From Rostratula benghalensis (taxonomy: Eukaryota > Chordata > Aves > Charadriiformes > Rostratulidae): DNA of 64,000 bases. Positions within the stretch are counted from its first letter, which is position 1. Every line of letters begins with the position of its first letter. The stretch is taken from positions 7,840,794 through 7,904,793 of the forward strand of contig VXAI01000021.1 of NCBI GenBank assembly GCA_013399305.1. The letters run 5' to 3'. Shown here piece by piece: positions 40,670-55,400 of the stretch. Under the pieces are notes generated by a model, which saw only the letters and a program-made list of their open reading frames with translations, did no database searches and was not told the origin of the DNA. The position numbers were made by a program, and so were the translations under genes.

Positions 40670-40930
40670 AAAAGTAAGTAGATGGAGTTTTATTAGTCAC
40701 TCACTACAAAGGATGTTTCCCAGACCTGAAATCATTCTTGTAACTCTTTTCTGAACACTTTCCAATTTTCCAACATCCTTTCCTAAATGTAGACACAAAA
40801 ACTGCAATCAATATTGTAGTAAGGATCCTGCTAAAACTGAATATCAGTGTAGCACATCACCTTATTCCTGCTCAAAACTACATCTATGGCTCTCATAGAC
40901 ACAGCAGTGCTCACTTTTAGCACAGCTTTT
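40670..40930 (-). repeat. CR1 LINE fragment, antisense
   Basis: The text aaatcattcttgtaactctt, then ttctgaacactttccaattt, then tccaacatcctttcctaaat, gtagacac and gtagtaaggatcctgctaaa follows the reverse strand of CR1 elements ('atcattcttgtggctcttctctgaaccctctccaatttatcaacatcc...'), the main LINE family of birds and reptiles. It is old, lacks coding capacity and is truncated at both ends. Together with the absence of Alu or L1, it is a main reason for placing the window in a sauropsid. Confidence 0.7.
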
Positions 40931-40978
40931 TTGGTTTGTGGGGTTTTTTTCTTTTTAAATAGTCTCAGAACTTTTTTC

Positions 40979-41005
40979 TTTTTTTTTTTTTTTTTTTTTT
41001 TTTTT
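40979..41005 (+). repeat. T27 homopolymer
   Basis: Uninterrupted T27 about 50 bases beyond the CR1 fragment. CR1 elements do not end in poly(A), so it is probably an independent simple repeat. Confidence 0.9.
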
Positions 41006-42159
41006 GGTGGGAGGAGGGGGAGACTCGTCTGAATTTTAATTGAGACCCACTTTCATCAGTTCAAGAAATAGAATTTTACTTTCAGGTGTATGTGTATGTC
41101 TTACTGTGTCAAGCCTTAATAATATAATTAGCAAGTCGTTTGCTATAATTTTTATAATTTTTTAACAAAGGTTTTGAATTTTACCAGCAGTGAACCTCTT
41201 TCCTTCTTTTCAAAAAGTATTCAGTGTGGACCAAAGCTTTCAGCCCCTGTTTCAGAATATTTCCTTGACATGACAATCCCCTTTTTGCAATGACACCCAC
41301 TCCTTCCTAGTGTTCAGGGACTCAGCCTCTGGGGAAAAATTCTGAATGCAGACAGGGGCAAGATTTGTTACAATATGTGAGAAGAGAAAAAATTCTTTCA
41401 GTATTAAAAGAGGCTTTGGTGAAGTCTTCATCTAAGGGTATTTGCTGTTGCAAACTCTTACAATTTTTATGTTGGTGTTACACTTTTGGGGGAGTTTTAA
41501 AGCTTCAGCCCGCAGCAGTTTGTAAGTAGTTGAACATAATAACTGTTGTTTAAAAGGAAAATTCTGTCCTTCCTTGAAAACACATTTGTTGTGTGCTAGA
41601 CACAAAAAAATCAGAGCAAATTAAGCAAATAAAGATCATTCTCATCTACAGTATCATCATGAGACTTTGCAACAATGTCGTGATTGCATTAAGAGTAAAT
41701 CATGACATTTGAATGATAAATTCAAGGATTCCTTCTTCAAACATCAGGACCCCAGCCTGTATTTTTTGTGTACAGAGGACTTTGGGTGATTTCAGCAAGA
41801 GTTGGAAGAGCTGTGGGAGTGATCAACAGGGTGCCAGATGGCCACATGTGTTACTTTTCCAGGTTAAACGTCAGCATATAAATACAACAATTAGATTTTT
41901 TTTTTGTCCGTGGGCTTCAATATCAGAGGGCAGCAGACAAAAATTGCTCTTATTTTTAACTCTATGTTGTTATTGCAGCTTGAAATATAACGCATATGCA
42001 GTTGACACTTTTGACAGCATGAAATTGTGAGGAGCATTTCAGTTATGATTTCTTAACTATTTTGCCCTTATCTGAAAGGAAAAAAAACTGTTTTGATAGT
42101 AAAATTGTAATTGTGGTAGAAGCAGGAATAACTGCTTTTTAAGAGATTAGTACGACTGC

Positions 42160-42223
42160 TATTATTATTATTATTGTTGTTGTTGTTGTTGTTCTTGTCA
42201 TTATTATTATCATTATTATTATC
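42160..42223 (+). repeat. Compound (ATT)n-(GTT)n microsatellite
   Basis: A run of ATT units changes to GTT units and back to ATT with scattered interruptions. It is a simple repeat within the intron. Confidence 0.9.
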
Positions 42224-44018
42224 AATTGGTTTATCAGAAACATCTAATCAGAAATTCCAGTGGAGCAGCTGTGGCATGGCTGATGGCTGCGCTACAGTTT
42301 GTCATGTTTAGCTGTTTGTCATGTTTCCATTGCAAGCCAGCTGTGATGGCAAATTGCTTATTTACTATTAGCTGGGAACAATTTCTTACAGCTCACTGCG
42401 AACACACTGCTTTAGATGTTCATTAAACATTAACTGCTGACCTCATGCAAAACATGTGCAAGAAACAAGGTGTAACAGCGATAGGATTTCTTTGTGTTAT
42501 GCAAAATACGTGACTATAGGGCTGTTTGCGTTACTGTGTGTAAACCTCAGGAGACTTCTCCACTGATTAATTTACCAAAGCCAGCCTGAAGTAATCTTAG
42601 ACCTGTGTCTTCTCCCTACCACAAACTAGCTCAGTATGTGCTATTATCAGCATATTGCCTCAGAATGTTGTACCACAAATAAGGGCTGTAGACACTAAGT
42701 AGAATTAATGAGTTGTTGCCTAGTTAAAAATTAAACAGCAGTTACAAATGACCTGAACTGTAGTGGAGGCGGGATTATAAATGTTCCACACTAACTAGTG
42801 AATAAACATACCTGTAAACTGAGTTTTTAAAAAGTCTCAAGGTAGACAGGGAAGGATCTGTCAAAGTGTTTGTGTTACATTTCTGTATTGGCAATAAAAA
42901 CAAGCAGAGCTGGACTTGCAAGTGAAACAGCTGCAAAAGTGCATTTCCCTGCTAAAACGCTCATCTCAACATTAAAAATTCAGACAAATCTTAGATGTTG
43001 TGCTGCTGTAGCTGATTGTCTCTTTCCACATATGAAGAAAACCCTGCCCACTCATCTTTCTCACCAAAGATGTCAGCAGAACTAATGCCTGAATCAACAA
43101 ATCCAGCTGTGGACATCCCTGGACGCTGCCTGTGTCCATATTGGTGCTCTTTTAATTTGAAGGCTTTTGCAAATGGATTCATGATGACAAAGAGCACAGT
43201 GGCAGAACAGCTTCAGTGCTCCTGGGGAGGCCAGATTCAGTGTGTGACCTGTGCTGTTGCTTTGTAGCCAAATTAATCACGCTGTGCACAGGACTTGGAT
43301 TTGAATATAAATAATTAAAGGTAGCACGGTTCATCACTTCACCCTGCAAGTCTCAGTCTCTGTTGCTAGATATTAAAAGGCAGCTGGATAGTTGTTCAGG
43401 CTGCAGAGAAATGCTGAAAGAAGTCAAATACTTCCAGTAATATTTTGTCAGGACGGAAGGCAGGGCTCAGTGCGTGCACAGCTCATGTGAAGCCGGTGAG
43501 TTTGCATCATCCAGCTCCACCAAGTCCAGTGTTTTGCTGAATCAGGGCCATATGGCTTGACAGAGTCTTATCAGAGATCGATTCCCGTGTTGCACAGCTG
43601 TCTCCCTTTGCCGTGAGGATTTCATTGCTTTAAGAAAGGAAAAGTGAGTGAACTGTGGCCCCTCGGGAGCGGGATGGCTCAGCTGCACTGGAGGCTGCAG
43701 GGCAGGTTCCCTCTGGAGAAGCCAGCTTGGAGCCAGGATCCTCATGGGTGATCATTCCCTTTGCTCCAGGGACTTCATCAGCTATCTGCCAGACAAGAAT
43801 GTCACCTGTAGCCCAGGGAAATACTGGGTTGTCTTTTGTTTTTAAGAGCTTGAAGAAATTGCTGCTTCCCTAAGGTTTTTACTGCAACAATTAGGCAGGT
43901 ACTTTCCTGACAGACTTTTTTCACTGTTGCTGTTGTCACTACAAAACTCCCCCCTTTCTTATTTCTCAAAAAGGCCGGTGAGCTAATTACAGCGTATGCT
44001 ACTGACATTGTCAAATGA

Positions 44019-45615
<1,597 letters not shown>

Positions 45616-45768
45616 ACTGAATATGCAAGGTTTGAGAATGGCCGGTTTGTGTACAGAATAAATCGCTCTCCGATGTGTGAATACATGATCAACTTCATAC
45701 ACAAGCTGAAGCATTTACCGGAGAAATACATGATGAACAGCGTGTTGGAAAATTTTACGATTTTATTG
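45616..45768 (+). CDS. TEAD1: TEAD1 exon: lipid-pocket and YAP-binding segment
   Basis: Fifty-one codons in phase 0-0, from [10 protein letters not shown] to V-L-E-N-F-T-I-L-L, are identical to human residues 339-389. The cysteine of S-P-M-C-E-Y-M (codon 45676-45678) is C359, the main autopalmitoylation site lying in the hydrophobic central pocket of TEAD proteins. The helix with [14 protein letters not shown] lines the YAP interface. The acceptor is ttttag and the donor is ttg|gtatgg. Confidence 0.98.
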
Positions 45769-46695
<927 letters not shown>

Positions 46696-49273
46696 GCAGT
46701 TATTTATATATACACTTCATTTCACTTCTTTATCAAAACACAGACTGTAAACCTCAACACTAAGTGGCAGTGCCTCTGGCCCAACTTTCACCCACATTTT
46801 TCTAAATCCTGTTTTAGTGAAGTCATTTTTAATGTGTTCATATATAATTGTAGCTGTGAAATTCTGGTACAGTTGTAAAAATTATTTCTAAAACTAAGTG
46901 TTCTTCAAATTTGTAAACCACAGTTCTTTGGGAAGACTGTATTTAAGAACCTAACGCCTCTGTCTGTGGAGGCCTATTTTTAATTCTGATAGAAAAAATG
47001 TATGACAGAGCATTTGCCATGGGAAAAAACTGACAGCATTTATAAGAATTTATTTTGGGTTTTTTTCCAACATGAAATACTTGTTTTACGATGCAAGTGA
47101 AATTGAAATGAACCTTTAGCTATAACTGTAAATGAGTACACAAAGTTAATAATCTTTATAGAATTATCTTTGTAACTAATTAGGGTGGAAGATATGGACG
47201 AATGTAATTCACTAAATTATTTTTTAAAATGAAAGCATTTTTCTGTTTGAAACCAAATGAAAAATATCGCCTTAAGAAATGCCTGCTAGAAACAGACAGG
47301 TCCTAAAATTAGGCAAATTTTGTATTTTTTTCTCAACGCTAAAACTAATCTTCTAATCCATTAAACCTTCAGACAGGTATTACAGAGAAAGAAAACATCA
47401 TCCCTTATCCCTAACATATCTAGTGTATTTTAAAAGAGTATAAAGTTGTATTGTACTAATATGAAAATCTGATTATTTAATGAAAAAGATGGCTCATTTT
47501 GCAATAAGTAGGTAAATACTGAAGATTTAGACTTGCATTATATGTAGTCTTGTGTGTGCAGTTATATTTTATATGGACAACTATGTTTTCTAATAAGTTG
47601 AGTGAAAAACTTTCAGCTCTGAAATTAACAGATGAACGGAAACAACTGACATTGCAACAGCATTGAGTAATTTGTAAACTGAAAGCAAAACGCTAATGTG
47701 TTTGAAAGAAGAACACGTACAACTCTGAAAGGATCAACAGCTTTAATATCTATGAGGCTCTAGAAAATCACAACCAACATCAGGCAAAGAAGATTGGAAA
47801 GTGGAGATTCTTTTTTCTCCTTTTCCTCTTTATCATGGTGCTTTTAGATCTCTCCCAGTTGTCTCTCCAGTTCCGACTGGCGAAGATGTTTTTCTGAAAC
47901 AAACACGTACGTACCACGTGGGGTCTGATGTCCTTTTGCATCCAGATGTGGTAGCATTCATCCTTCTGATATATTCAGGGAAGACTCCAGGAAGTCTACA
48001 GCTGGAGATATTTTAATACTGTAAGGATACAAACCATGGCTGTGGGTGCGAGTGATGGTCTGAGGTACGCACATGTGAGAGAAGTAGTCTCACTCCTCCT
48101 GGCTGCTCTGGAGAGTGTTGCTCAGTTTCTTTTCTTCTGCTGCACACCCAGCACTGCCCCGCAGTTGCTCAAGCAGCAGTTGTTTCAGCAGGTGCTGGGC
48201 CAGCAGCAGGTTCTCACGCAAAACATTTGTCTGAAAGGCTGAGGGCTGCCTGGCCCAGCACAAGCCACCTTAAACATCAGTCATGAGGTATCAGCAAAGA
48301 GGGTTCTTGGGAAGGTCTTTTGCAGTCCTGAATCCAAGAAGTTAACATTTAGGAGATTCCTCCCCTCTGCCCTTTGCCGATGTGTGCCCAGGCATGAGTT
48401 AAGTCTAGAATTTACTTCCTGGCACAGTGCTGTAGTCTTCAAAAAGCCAGTCTTAATTTTATTTTATTTTTTTTTAATATTTCTGCGTAGTACCCTCTGT
48501 TCAAATTGCCCATTGTTGAATTATCTAGACCAGAGTACAGCCTAGACGAGTTGTTGGATTGCTGTACGTCTGCATCAGATGAGGTTCAGCCTTAACACTG
48601 GAGAGGACTCGGTTAGAGGACGATACAAAGACCACTGAGGAGACTGCCTAAATTCCTTACCCTGCCTCTGATCTAACGCTAGTAGGTGGATGATTGCTGT
48701 GATGTCTAGCTGTTACCTGCTTGTGGATATTAGGGCTGATGATCTTTCAGTTTATATTCCGTGAATGGAACAAAGAAATATGTCCATGGTAAGGTCTCTT
48801 TTAACACTCATTTTTAACACTAATAATCACATCAGGAAAAGCACTGCATTGTAACAGCCTAACGGTAGCCCTTTATTCTAAGCACTTGGTTACAAGTCAA
48901 AAACTACTTTAATGTTTTATTTTGTTCTAAAATTGTCTTTTATTTAGGGTTTGAATTGTGGTTTTGGTGATTTTATTATTATTTTTTTTAATAACGAGGA
49001 AACTTGTTGAGGCATATAAAGTATGTAAATCGATTTGCAAAACCAGGTACATTTTTTTAAATAGAATCTGGCACACTACATATGCCGTAACTATAGGGTA
49101 TAAAAAGTCACAATGTTTATTGGTGTTCACATATGTGATATTAGGGAAACTATTTCCATTGTCTTTTCTTTACACTTCTGTAAATGGTCCATTCCCTGTA
49201 TATGTTAATTCTTAAAAGCCTTAATCCTTCAACTGTTCAGTGTGGGGTGTGTAGTCCAACAGGCTGCCTGTAA

Positions 49274-49280
49274 ACTGTGA
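49274..49280 (+). promoter_or_regulatory. miR-27 seed match in 3' UTR
   Basis: ACTGTGA pairs with the seed of miR-27. A 7-mer match occurs often by chance, so this is a weak candidate. Confidence 0.2.
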
Positions 49281-49372
49281 GCTCTTTTGTAAGCTGGAAG
49301 TACTTATCTTCTTACTGTTACTTTTTTGTAGGAACCTTTTAATTGAGAGCTGCCAAAGCATTACAATATGCA

Positions 49373-49380
49373 GTGCCTTA
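49373..49380 (+). promoter_or_regulatory. miR-124 8-mer seed match in 3' UTR
   Basis: GTGCCTTA is a full 8-mer site for miR-124, a brain microRNA that represses non-neuronal transcripts. It lies in the UTR upstream of the proximal poly(A) signal, so both possible UTR lengths would contain it. Function is not shown by sequence alone. Confidence 0.35.
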
Positions 49381-49608
49381 GCATTATATTAGAAGTACCT
49401 TTAGCCTCTTAACATAAATTTTATATCTTGTTTTATTAATTGGTTCCATTTTTTAAAATATCTGTATTTTTTCCCACAGAAACGCTCTTTGACTGCTTGG
49501 TCTAAACCAACCTTCTGTCCAAGTCAGTCCCATTACTACGCAGTTAAATGTCTATACCAAAAGAAAAGGTTACAGATTCTTAGTTCTCCGTGAAAAGTGA
49601 ATTGTATT

Positions 49609-49614
49609 AATAAA
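49609..49614 (+). terminator. TEAD1: Possible proximal poly(A) signal AATAAA
   Basis: An exact AATAAA about 2.9 kb after the stop codon. The downstream sequence is T-rich but not clearly GT-rich, so use is uncertain. If used, it would remove the miR-30 and miR-92 seed matches from the mRNA. Confidence 0.35.
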
Positions 49615-50086
49615 TGCTGCCTTTTTAAATTTCATGACCAAATAATTAATTGTGACTCTTCTGCACTCCAGCATGAAAGTGCCTTTGGTTTGAAATTCCA
49701 GCTTAGAAAAGTGCTGCCATAATAATGACAATTTGTAGAGAGACCAAAAATATGTAGTTATCACCGTAATGCCTTTGGTTTATTGGAATAAGTTGAATCT
49801 ACAGGCCTCCATTCACAAAAGAGCACCATTTATAGCAAAGTAATTTTGCTAATGATCAACCTGCTGAAGAATAATCTACTGTTTGCCATTTCTGACAGCA
49901 CTGCAAACCAGCAACTGATTTTTCTGTGATATGAAAATGAAAATGATTCACGCTTTTATTCTCTTCATCCATAATGAGAGATCCATACACTGCAGAATTT
50001 CAGACGGTGGACAAATGTGACTTTATTGTTCTCCTCTAATAATATTTCGGTATCTGTGAAGATTTTTTTGTTTAGACAGAAGATTT

Positions 50087-50094
50087 TGTTTACA
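50087..50094 (+). promoter_or_regulatory. miR-30 8-mer seed match in 3' UTR
   Basis: TGTTTACA is a full 8-mer site for the miR-30 family, abundant in heart and muscle where TEAD1 acts. It lies beyond the possible proximal poly(A) signal. Candidate only. Confidence 0.35.
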
Positions 50095-52248
50095 AAGTTG
50101 TGCATGCTGAACGTCAGCTGCATAAACCAAGATGAAAACGGAGAACAGACAATAGGTAGGGGAAACACAATTGTGTGGTTTTAAGCATTGAAATATTGAG
50201 TGTGCGCGTTGTGGATGAAGGTGCTGTTACAGAAACTCTGGCCAGCACGATTCAAAACACAGGGTTGTTTTATTTCGTTTATCTCCCAGATGTCTTGGAA
50301 AAAAAAAAATTAGCTCCTCTTAATAATGTGTCTGTATTTGATACCTTCTGTGAACGGGGGCCATACTGTACACTACAACTACAATTGATGGGAAGAGGAG
50401 CAAGATTTTAAGAAAATGATGTTAGAAAGAACAAATATCAGCAAAACCAAAAGCTGTCAGAGGGATAATATAGGTGTGAATACAATTTTAACTTGATTTT
50501 TAAAGTATTTGATGAAAACTTAAGATTAACTTTTTATATATAGAAATATTGTGACACTGTGTGGTAAATATTGTGATAATTCAAGTTCCCTGTCTCTAAA
50601 ATATTATTTTTGTTATTCCTTCAAGGTCTAAATCTCACTTACCTCTGTAAGACAAGCAATCCTGTTGAACTCGATGAGACTGAGGTAGGGAAAAGACACT
50701 TTTGCCCCACAAGTAGAGCATATATTTTCAGTCATTACCAAACATTTCAGCTGTACTAGTCAATATTTGTGATAGACTACGCTTCTGTCTCATTAAAATA
50801 AGCATAATGGTACCATTTGGGGCTGTTAAAAATCGCTACTAACAAATGTAGTTTTACTTACTTGAATTCCAAAATCATTGTATTTAGGTACTGCACCACT
50901 ATTTTGAAGGAATTGCAGATATAATGCCTGTTTCTTACTTTCCCTTTCTACCACAGCTACAGCTCATTAAGTGTGGGAGTAGCTGTTTCCGTTAAAACCT
51001 CCCCGGTATAGGCTATTTGGAATAATGAAGGGTGTACATTAATGTTGAATGTAAGTAACTGGCCAGTTCAAGGCAGATACAACATTTGACATACTACTCC
51101 ATATCTATTTATTTTCCCACTGCAAGTCCTAGGGCGTGCTTGCTTTCTGAAAGAGTTCCCCTTATAGTTTTCCCAGATCACTCAATCACTCGTACTGAGA
51201 AACCTTTTGTCTACCCTTTACTTGACCCGTGCTGATAGACGTACCCAGTCACACAACCGATGTGGATAATGGAGTCCAGTTTTGTACTTTTCTCAGGATG
51301 ATCTCTTTTGCCCCTCTTATTTTTCATAACGAGATGTTTCACCCCCTAAAAAAGATTGAGGCTGGATAAGTCAAAGTACAAGAAACACTTTGGACATCTT
51401 CATCTTTTAACTTTTCAGGTCATTCTTGCTGAGATCATGTAATTAGTTTTAGTGTGTAAATTAAATCTTAAATGCACTCAGTTGACTAAAAGGAGATGGG
51501 TCCCTGTTACCTCCTTACAGAATATGTGTTTTTGGTTTTGTTATGTTTTGTTTTATGGGCCTCTGATTCAGGCTCATGACTGCAGACAAAAAATACAATA
51601 TGTGCCTGAAAAAAAAGACAAAAGAATTTTATAACATTGAAAGCCTGAATAGCCTTTAATTCTTCAGTACATTTTATGTAAAACAGGTTGGGGTTTTGTT
51701 TTGTTTTGGGTTTTTTTTTTGCCATGTGCATTTGTTCACATTTGTAAATGACTTAATGGAATTCTCACTTTATGTTTATTTGTGTAATGTGTATAAAATG
51801 GGTTTGTGACTTAAGCATATTCATATATGGTCAGTGGTTACTTTAATATTGTACTGCTGCTGGTAACTTTTGATGTAGAACTTGCCTTTTGATGATAAAG
51901 TACCTCTAGGTTAGACAGGGAGGGAAGGCTCTTTGAAAAAAGTGAATGTTCTCCAATGTTTTCGTAACATATTTGCAGAAGCTTTCAAAAGGAGTTTCAG
52001 TCAAACCTCTTGGCAGTACAGTATTCTTGTATTTGTTATTGTCTGTGTGTAGGTACTGGTACCTTTTTTTGTTTAAAATGTTTTAAGTGTTGGCTTTAAA
52101 GTGAATTTATCTTTAGTATGATAGTAATATGAAAATTATAGGTTTTGTGTGCAGAGAATTTTTTTATAAAGTGCTTTGTAAAAAAAAAAAATGTATTCTA
52201 GCTTTCGCGGTACATATGTGTGATAACTTTAATATCCATGACAGTTAA

Positions 52249-52255
52249 GTGCAAT
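52249..52255 (+). promoter_or_regulatory. miR-25/92 seed match in 3' UTR
   Basis: GTGCAAT matches the seed of the miR-25/32/92/363 family and lies about 150 bases before the distal poly(A) signal, a favourable position near the UTR end. A single 7-mer, so weak. Confidence 0.25.
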
Positions 52256-52406
52256 TATTTCATCACTCTAAAAATGCTATTTTTGTGTCGGTTACTGCAG
52301 GTGTTTTCATGTCTTTGCAAAGTGACACATTTTGATGCCTTCTTGATAAAGTGGTAGAATTTTTGTAGCTTTCTAGAAACTTTGTATTCATACAGTATCG
52401 ATTGAA

Positions 52407-52412
52407 AATAAA
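52407..52412 (+). terminator. TEAD1: Distal poly(A) signal of TEAD1
   Basis: AATAAA is followed within about 10-25 bases by gtgttttgtgc, a typical GT-rich downstream element, so cleavage is expected near 52425-52430. This gives a UTR of about 5.7 kb and marks the likely end of the gene. Confidence 0.75.
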
Positions 52413-52430
52413 GAAAATGAAAGTGTTTTG

Positions 52431-55400
52431 TGCATTTATCTTAATCTCTTACTTCAATCTCCTTTTAATATTGGGTGTGACTTTCAAAAGCAGTTTCCAA
52501 AGAAGCACAAGGCCGGACTTGCAGGAGTACCAGTGTGCCTCCCTAAAGGTGCAATGGACATCCAGCAGGATTTACAGAAACCTGTGGGGATGGATGGCAC
52601 TAAAGGCTGGCACCTCTGGAAGTCTTGTTCAGCAGTGAGTCCATATGCTTCCTGGCATTTTATCAGCAAGAAAAGTGACTGCCTCCAGCTTCTGTGTCTT
52701 CCTAAAGGAGGGGCCGTGGTAGATTTTTTGGAAACATTATTTAAACCATACTGTTTTAATGGGAGAAGTTACCCATCCCGCTTTATTCCAGAAGCAGGAA
52801 TGACCTATTGAAAATCTTACATCATGAATGGTGTCAAATACATCACAGAACTGAATGAGGAAGACTTATAGTAATCTGAGGTAGAGATGTCTTTTTCCAG
52901 AAGGAAACTCTGCTCTGTGGAACTGAGGTCCCAAAAATGTAGCATTTTTAAGAGATGATTGATTTCTAGTTTTTCTTAAACCACTTGCCCCTCAGCTAGC
53001 AGCTGTGCCTGATATGATTGAGAGGATGAAACAGGATCAACTCGTCTGCTGCGCTCACAAAGTGAAACCACCTATCTAGTAAAATAAAAAAAGAGAAAAA
53101 GAGAATAAGGGGGATATCCTGGATGGACTGATATCAATGGGAACATGAACAGGACTTGGCAGAGGAAAACAAAAAGTACATCTGGCTCATCTTCTGCTTC
53201 AAAAGGAGAACAGTGGCTTTTGAAAAAACCACATGCGCCTCCCACACACCCCAATTCTCCTTTTGGGTGGCAGATGTTCCACTGCCATTTTTAAAATGCC
53301 AGCAGAGCACCCCCCGTGCGCAAGATAAATGGGTTGAGAACAACGCACAGGCATCGTCTGTTTTGACCCTGTTTTCTCTTCTTTGTTCCCCATTAAGTAG
53401 ACGGCTTCAGCCCTTTGAAGTGGGTTAGCTGTTTCAGGAGCAACCTGCTTCTTAATTAAGGTTCTGCTTCTTAATTAATTTAGGTTAAAGAAACATAAAT
53501 CTTCCACCTTTAGGAAAAATGTCACGCAGCATTTCAGGTTGGGAGGCCCCATGTAACGCCGCACCATTTTTTAAGAAGCTGCATTCAGCAGAAGCAGCGG
53601 CCTCTCCCTGACTAAGCACAGCCTGGTTTGCATGAACACAGGAGCACAGGCAGGGACTGAAGAAGACGGACCACTTACGCTGGGCCATTTTAGGAAGTGT
53701 AGAATGATGAGCTCTACGTGGTCCATGGACTTCTCTGTGGATTTTTTTTCCTTTATTTTTTAAAAGATGCGGCCTACTTGACAAGACAAACACAGAACAC
53801 ATTTAATGCCCACAAACCCAAGAGTAAAAGGGTTCAGAGCTAAGCAGTGTGTTAGCACATGTCCACAGTTCCCCCATACAGCCCGAGCTGTTCATCTCAA
53901 CCCTAACCTTTCACAGCCTTACTATTGTTGTTTGGGGCCCTTTGAAGAGAAACAGCAGAACAATCTGTTACACCAGGCATAGCTTAGCAATGTTCATAAA
54001 TAATTACCTAGGTTGTAGAGAGGTGTGACACTTAATTGCTTAATGGTAGTAAAGTGTTACACAGCTGCCACTATTTTGTGAGAGTTGTGCTGGAGATGCT
54101 ACAAACTTGGTGAAGGTGGGAAGGGCAGGAGGGAGCAGGTGGAGAGACTGTACTAGGAGCAGAGGGAAAAGGAAAAGTGCATAAACCCAGAGTGCAAGGG
54201 ACTGTGAAAAAATTACTAGCGAGGCATTACTTTTCAAAGACAATGAAAAGCTGAGGGCAGGAGAAAATAGGCAGAAAGAAGGAAAAGGATCATATGAAGA
54301 CCACCACCACCAAAGTCCATCATAAGAGGAAAAGAGAGCTAAGACTAAAAAAAAGGCTGCAACAGAACAGACAAACATCCATCCTATTCATCTTCTAGGT
54401 CAGTGAATAGAATTGTTTGGTTTGTTTTTTTTCCTCCTGTGTTGCTTCTTATTAGCCCCGTTCCAATTTCGGGACATGTCTTCTTTAAACTTAGGGAAAA
54501 GGACGGCTGTAGGCCTCCATTCTTGTGTGCCTCACTGTGGAGAATCAATTAAGGCCAAAAAATCTCAGCAGCAAGGCATCCTGGAGCCTCTCTGACAGAT
54601 GAAGAGCTGTCAGCTTGGTTTTGACTGGAAAACAGAGAGCAAGAGAGACACTGAGCATGAGCACTAGCCAAAAGAGTACCTAAAACAATCAGCTGAGCAA
54701 AGACACTTGAGTGCAAATGATTGGTCTCAGTTTATCCAGGACTGGTGATTTCTTCCTTCCATATGTGTGGGTTTGTACGCATGCGCAGAGTCCATTTTAG
54801 GTTTAGGTTGATGAGTTTCAAAAATGTAGCTTTCCATGCCCCTCATTCTAGCCGAGAGGTGAAAGTGTAAACATATAACATTGACGTGATTAAATGGGAA
54901 CAGAAAGAAAAAAAAAATATTTTCATTGGTCTGCTTCCAAACATCTGTATCAGCTGTTAGGTATGTTCACATGCAGGGAGCAGTTTTGGATCCTTTGGCA
55001 TTATAGCTTTTCCTGAACTCTGGTAAAGTGAATGTCCCACTAAGGATGGTGGTTGGGGCCATCAGGGCAAGTGGTGCAGGAGCCATGGTTACTATGCAAA
55101 TGTCCCTTTTCATTCATCTCATTTATACAGTTCACAGAGGGGATTAGTACACGACTCACACTTACCTTGCAATGTATCTTAATGCTTTGCTTTCCAGACC
55201 TCCAGCAGAGACAGCAGCTTTCAGACATGCTTGCAGTTTGAACAGAGCACTGAGCTGTATGTGCAGCTGACTTTGCCCGTAGATTAACAAACTACAAACT
55301 GATCTTTTTTTCCTGCCCGAAGCATGTAAGTTTATTAGCCATATTTAAAGATCCTTCTCAAAATTTTTTTCTTTTGTTGGCAGAGCCCAAAGAATAAGAT

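Larger units (their letters stand above)
46696..52430 (+). other. TEAD1: TEAD1 3' untranslated region (about 5.7 kb)
   Basis: AT-rich sequence with no recognisable repeat runs from the stop codon to a strong poly(A) signal at 52407. Human TEAD1 also has a very long 3' UTR. The region carries several seed matches for broadly conserved microRNAs (listed separately), AU-rich stretches such as ttatttatatata just after the stop, and a CAG-richer stretch at about 48150-48225. The end at about 52430 is inferred from the signal and the GT-rich sequence after it, so shorter forms ending near 49630 are possible. Confidence 0.8.

Noticed and set aside
39054..41005. Two T27 tracts read as poly(A) tails of minus-strand retrocopies
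   Set aside because: Sequence on the far side of each tract shows no gene-like content, poly(A) signal or target-site duplication. Treated as simple repeats.
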